Source: Rhodospirillaceae bacterium | GTDB taxonomy: Bacteria > Pseudomonadota > Alphaproteobacteria > Azospirillales > Azospirillaceae | Assembly (NCBI GenBank): GCA_029267445.1 | Contig: JAJUIU010000020.1 | Location: 1 to 52,129 of the forward strand | DNA length: 52,129 nt | Direction: 5' to 3' | Shown: piece by piece, positions 50,040 to 52,129 of the stretch | How positions within the stretch are numbered: position 1 is the stretch's first letter | Layout: each line of letters begins with the position of its first letter | Translations under genes and position numbers: made by a program | Notes under the pieces: generated by a model | Seen by the model: the letters and a program-made list of their open reading frames with translations, nothing else | Databases searched by the model: none | What the model was told of the DNA's origin: nothing

Positions 50040-50465
50040 GACGCGTCTGGGATTGCGGAAGGGGCGGTCACAAGGATGGTTTGGCCCGCCACACCGTCAA
50101 CGGTTCCCGCGACATTTCCGTAATCGTGGATTGGAAATCGGCGCCGCTGTTCCGGTCTGCTGAAAAATGGCGGATTTGTGGCAGGCGCGGCGCGCTTGTT
50201 TTATGAAACGACTAGGGTAATGCATAAGTTTTGTGAAATATAGCCTGACTTGGTCTGCAAAGTTCGCACGATACGCTGAATTTATGCTTTGGATCACAAC
50301 GGATCGAAAAATCATTATTCGACTGACGCCCCTTGATCCCTCCCGGGGCGGGGCCAGTTCTGCGGCATGGTTCGGGCCATCTGCCCGGTCCCGGACCGGT
50401 GGGTGCCCGCCTTGCCCGGCGGGCCGCCCGATCTCCGCCCCGAACGAGAAGAGGAGCGTTCAACC
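50040..50465. other. Divergent AT-rich regulatory region between phrB and the fasciclin gene
   Basis: This 426-bp gap has no supported gene. The middle part (about 50160-50330) is the most AT-rich stretch of the window and must hold promoters for both directions. It contains TGATCC on the minus strand (50291-50296) and on the plus strand (50334-50339). Confidence 0.5.
50268..50296 (-). promoter_or_regulatory. Possible ECF (RpoE-ChrR type) promoter for the phrB operon
   Basis: On the complement, TGATCC (50291-50296) is followed after 17 bases by TATCGT (50268-50273). R. sphaeroides RpoE promoters have a TGATCC -35 box and a TA-starting -10 box with similar spacing, and control phrA and cfaA genes there. 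The -35 match is exact, the -10 match is weak, and the leader would be about 225 nt, so this is tentative. Confidence 0.35.
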
Positions 50466-50951
50466 ATGATGCGTCTCGCCACCCTGGCGCGCGGCGTCGC
50501 CGCCGCCGCCATCCTGACCTTCGGCGCCGCCACGGCCCAGGCCAAGGACATCGTCGACGTCGCCGCCGGCAACGACAACTTCAAGACGCTGGTCGCCGCC
50601 GTGCAGGCCGCCGGCCTCGTCGACACGCTGAAGGGCCCCGGCCCGTTCACCGTCTTCGCCCCGACCGATGCGGCCTTCGCCAAGCTGCCGGCCGGCACGG
50701 TGGAGTCCCTGCTGAAGCCGGAGAACAAGGCCCAGCTCCAGGCCGTGCTGACCTATCACGTCGTCCCCGGCAAGGTGATGGCCGCCGACGTGAAGCCCGG
50801 TCCCGTCAAGACCGTGCAGGGCCAGTCCGCCACCATAAAGGTCGACGGCGGCAAGGTCATGATCGACGGCGCCACCGTCGTGACCACGGACGTGCAGGCC
50901 TCCAACGGCGTCATCCACGTCATCGACAGCGTCATCCTGCCGAAGAACTGA
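50466..50951 (+). CDS. Exported fasciclin (FAS1) domain protein
   Basis: A 161-residue protein with a Sec signal peptide (residues 1-26, ending ATAQA) and a single FAS1 domain. The conserved H1 box is [22 protein letters not shown] near residue 66 and the H2 box is [13 protein letters not shown] at the C-terminus, with YHVVPGK between them. FAS1 proteins mediate adhesion or bind small ligands outside the cytoplasm. SD GAGGAG is about nine bases before ATG 50466; the ATG at 50469 is an alternative. Divergent from phrB and may share its regulatory region. Confidence 0.92.
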   Translation: MMRLATLARGVAAAAILTFGAATAQAKDIVDVAAGNDNFKTLVAAVQAAGLVDTLKGPGPFTVFAPTDAAFAKLPAGTVESLLKPENKAQLQAVLTYHVVPGKVMAADVKPGPVKTVQGQSATIKVDGGKVMIDGATVVTTDVQASNGVIHVIDSVILPKN

Positions 50952-51159
50952 TCCGGCGCCTGGGCTGGGGGCGGGGCTGCGGCGGCACGCCGCAGGGTCC
51001 ATCCCCCGCGTCCGCTTGCTGGCGGGCGTCGCCCCACTAAGTCAGGAAAATCGGCTGGCGTCCCCTCGCCCCCGCGCAGGGTCCATCCCCCTGACGCCGG
51101 CCGGTCCTGCGGCCCGACGCATCCCCCGTGCGTCGGGCCGCCCTTCGTTCCGGGTCCCG
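50952..51159. other. Convergent intergenic region with hairpin and 17-bp direct repeat
   Basis: A perfect stem CTGCGGCG/CGCCGCAG with a three-base loop (50977-50995) follows the fasciclin gene but has no T-run. CGCAGGGTCCATCCCCC occurs twice, at 50991-51007 and 51075-51091. No gene is seen. Confidence 0.5.
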
Positions 51160-51861
51160 TCAGGCCCGCGACGCTGCCTGCGGGTCCGGCTCCAGGCGCC
51201 CGGCCGGGAAGGGGTAAAGCCGCTCCTGCCCGATGATCCAGACCTGGAAGTCCGGCCGGAACAGCCCGGCCACGGCCGGGTCCAGCACGTTCAGCCCGCC
51301 CGCATAGGCGCCGAAGGCGGGCAAAATCAGACGGTCGCCGTCGCTGGCGAAACAGCGTCCGCCCACCTTCCGCCCGCGCACCCGCACGGCAGCCTTGGGG
51401 TGGTAATGGCCGGACACCTCGCCCGCCGCCGGTCCGCGCCGCGCCTCGTGCCGGAACACCAGGGCACCCTCCGCCACCTCCTCCAGCACCCGTCCGCCCC
51501 ACTGGTCCGGCGGCTTCGGGTCATGGTTGCCGGCGATCCAGATCCAGTCGTGCGCGGCGGTCAGGGCGGCGATCCGGCGTCCGTCGCCGGGCGCCACCCG
51601 ATCCGCCGCCGCGCGGTCGTGGAAGCTGTCGCCCAGGCTGATCACCCGCGACGGCCTCAGCCGCCGGCAGGCCTCCTCCAGGCGGCTCAGGGTGGCGCCC
51701 GTGTCGTACGGCGGCAGCAGTTGTCCCCGTGCTGCGAATCCCGATCCCTTCTCCAGATGCAGATCGGCCACCACCAGCCAGCCCCTGTCGGGCCAGAACA
51801 GGGCGCCGGACAGGTCTGGCGTCAGACTGACGCCGTTCAGGATGATGTCGGGCCGGACCAT
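51160..51861 (-). CDS. pdeM: PdeM, ligase-associated DNA-damage-response metallophosphoesterase
   Basis: A 233-residue calcineurin-like phosphoesterase. Metal-binding motifs occur in order: LVVADLHLEKG (D-x-H, about residue 32), ISLGDSFHD (GDxxxD), IAGNHD (GNHD) and SGHYHPKAAVRVRGR (GHxH-like, about residue 150). The segment LHLEKGSGFAARGQLLPPYDT is specific to the PdeM family, which usually accompanies an Lhr helicase, an exonuclease and an ATP-dependent ligase. The right neighbour is outside the window, so this context cannot be checked. ATG 51861 gives the usual family N-terminus; the frame is open further into the repeat but that is not coding. Confidence 0.92.
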   Translation of the reverse strand: MVRPDIILNGVSLTPDLSGALFWPDRGWLVVADLHLEKGSGFAARGQLLPPYDTGATLSRLEEACRRLRPSRVISLGDSFHDRAAADRVAPGDGRRIAALTAAHDWIWIAGNHDPKPPDQWGGRVLEEVAEGALVFRHEARRGPAAGEVSGHYHPKAAVRVRGRKVGGRCFASDGDRLILPAFGAYAGGLNVLDPAVAGLFRPDFQVWIIGQERLYPFPAGRLEPDPQAASRA

Positions 51862-51965
51862 GGGCGTGCGCACTCGACGGGCGGGACCGCCATCAGGAAC
51901 ATAGCGGGAACGCCCGCGCAAGCGATTGTTTCCCGCCTCGCTCCCCAAACCCCACCAGCGCCAAG

Positions 51966-52129
51966 TTCCCCCTCTCCCCCTGCGGGAGAGAGCCTGCCCC
52001 GGACCCCGATCCGGGGGTCCCGAGCGCAGCGAGGGGAGTGAGGGGTATGGGTCTTCGCAAACCTCGCCAAACCCCTCACCCGGTTCGCTGGCGCTCACCA
52101 CCCTCTCCCGCAGGGGGAGAGGGTTCACC
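51966..52129 (+). repeat. Palindromic intergenic repeat, copy D (interrupted)
   Basis: The same family as at 27913, with the right-hand arm (CACCCTCTCCCGCAGGGGGA) reaching the window edge. Between the left hairpin and the GGAGTGAGGGGTATGG segment it carries an extra block that includes CCCCGGACCCCGATCCGGGG, so this copy is longer, about 160 bp. It lies upstream of pdeM, in what should be its promoter region. Confidence 0.85.

Noticed and set aside
50334-50339. TGATCC on the plus strand as an ECF promoter for the fasciclin gene.
   Set aside because: The sequence 15-19 bases downstream is very GC-rich with no -10-like element.

Overview
The window is about 70% GC, with dense, mostly coding DNA, strong G/C at third codon positions and many ATGA or few-base gene junctions. 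Gene content (PhaR, EgtB, chromosomal CcdAB, an NdvB-like glucan synthase, an EnvC/CtpA/divergent polysaccharide deacetylase operon, a photolyase/Cfa stress operon, PdeM, DUF2267 and DUF6671 proteins) points to an alphaproteobacterium, most likely of the Azospirillaceae/Rhodospirillales type. That placement is inference from gene content. I saw no rRNA, tRNA, CRISPR array, prophage or insertion sequence.

Layout. 1-1117: edge of a Q/P-rich exported protein and a small exported protein, divergent. 1133-4139 (minus): translationally coupled operon phnM - DUF1045 - Cys/Met-metabolism PLP enzyme. 4502-12501 (plus): seven-gene glycan cassette (two nucleotide-sugar SDRs, one TyvE/RfbE-like; a B12-binding radical SAM protein; a GT4 and three related CgeB-like glycosyltransferases), followed by a tyrosine-phosphatase-like gene. 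13407-16156 (minus): DUF2267, DUF6671, egtB. 16391-20015: alpha/beta hydrolase and a convergent GH17-GT2 beta-glucan synthase. 20423-23033: HIT protein, class-III-like PHA synthase pair, divergent phaR with phased repeat operators. 23463-27863 (plus): CurA-type oxidoreductase, SDR, ccdAB, second SDR, APH-like phosphotransferase. 27913-28370: palindromic repeat cluster. 28395-32406 (minus): envC-like, ctpA, divergent polysaccharide deacetylase. 32721-34963 (plus): rocD and an arginine-dihydrolase-like gene. 35132-38009: exported M3 peptidase behind an unusual structured leader, then prmA. 38129-42926: IorA/IorB-like molybdenum hydroxylase and aminopeptidase P. 42944-43055: a second inverted repeat family. 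43151-50039 (minus): six-gene operon photolyase - FAD oxidoreductase - DUF1365 - Cfa-type methylase - GPH transporter - DUF3833 lipoprotein, with a possible ECF sigma promoter. 50466-50951: exported fasciclin protein. 51160-51861 (minus): pdeM. 51966-52129: another copy of the palindromic repeat.

How it fits together. The most unusual block is the 8 kb glycan cassette: its junctions imply one co-translated pathway that modifies a nucleotide sugar and then assembles a short chain with four glycosyltransferases. The 43-50 kb operon looks like a membrane-lipid and photooxidative-stress response unit. The envC/ctpA/deacetylase block belongs to cell-wall hydrolysis control. rocD plus the amidinohydrolase suggest a two-step arginine to glutamate-semialdehyde route. 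The phaR region shows a probable autoregulated PHA locus.
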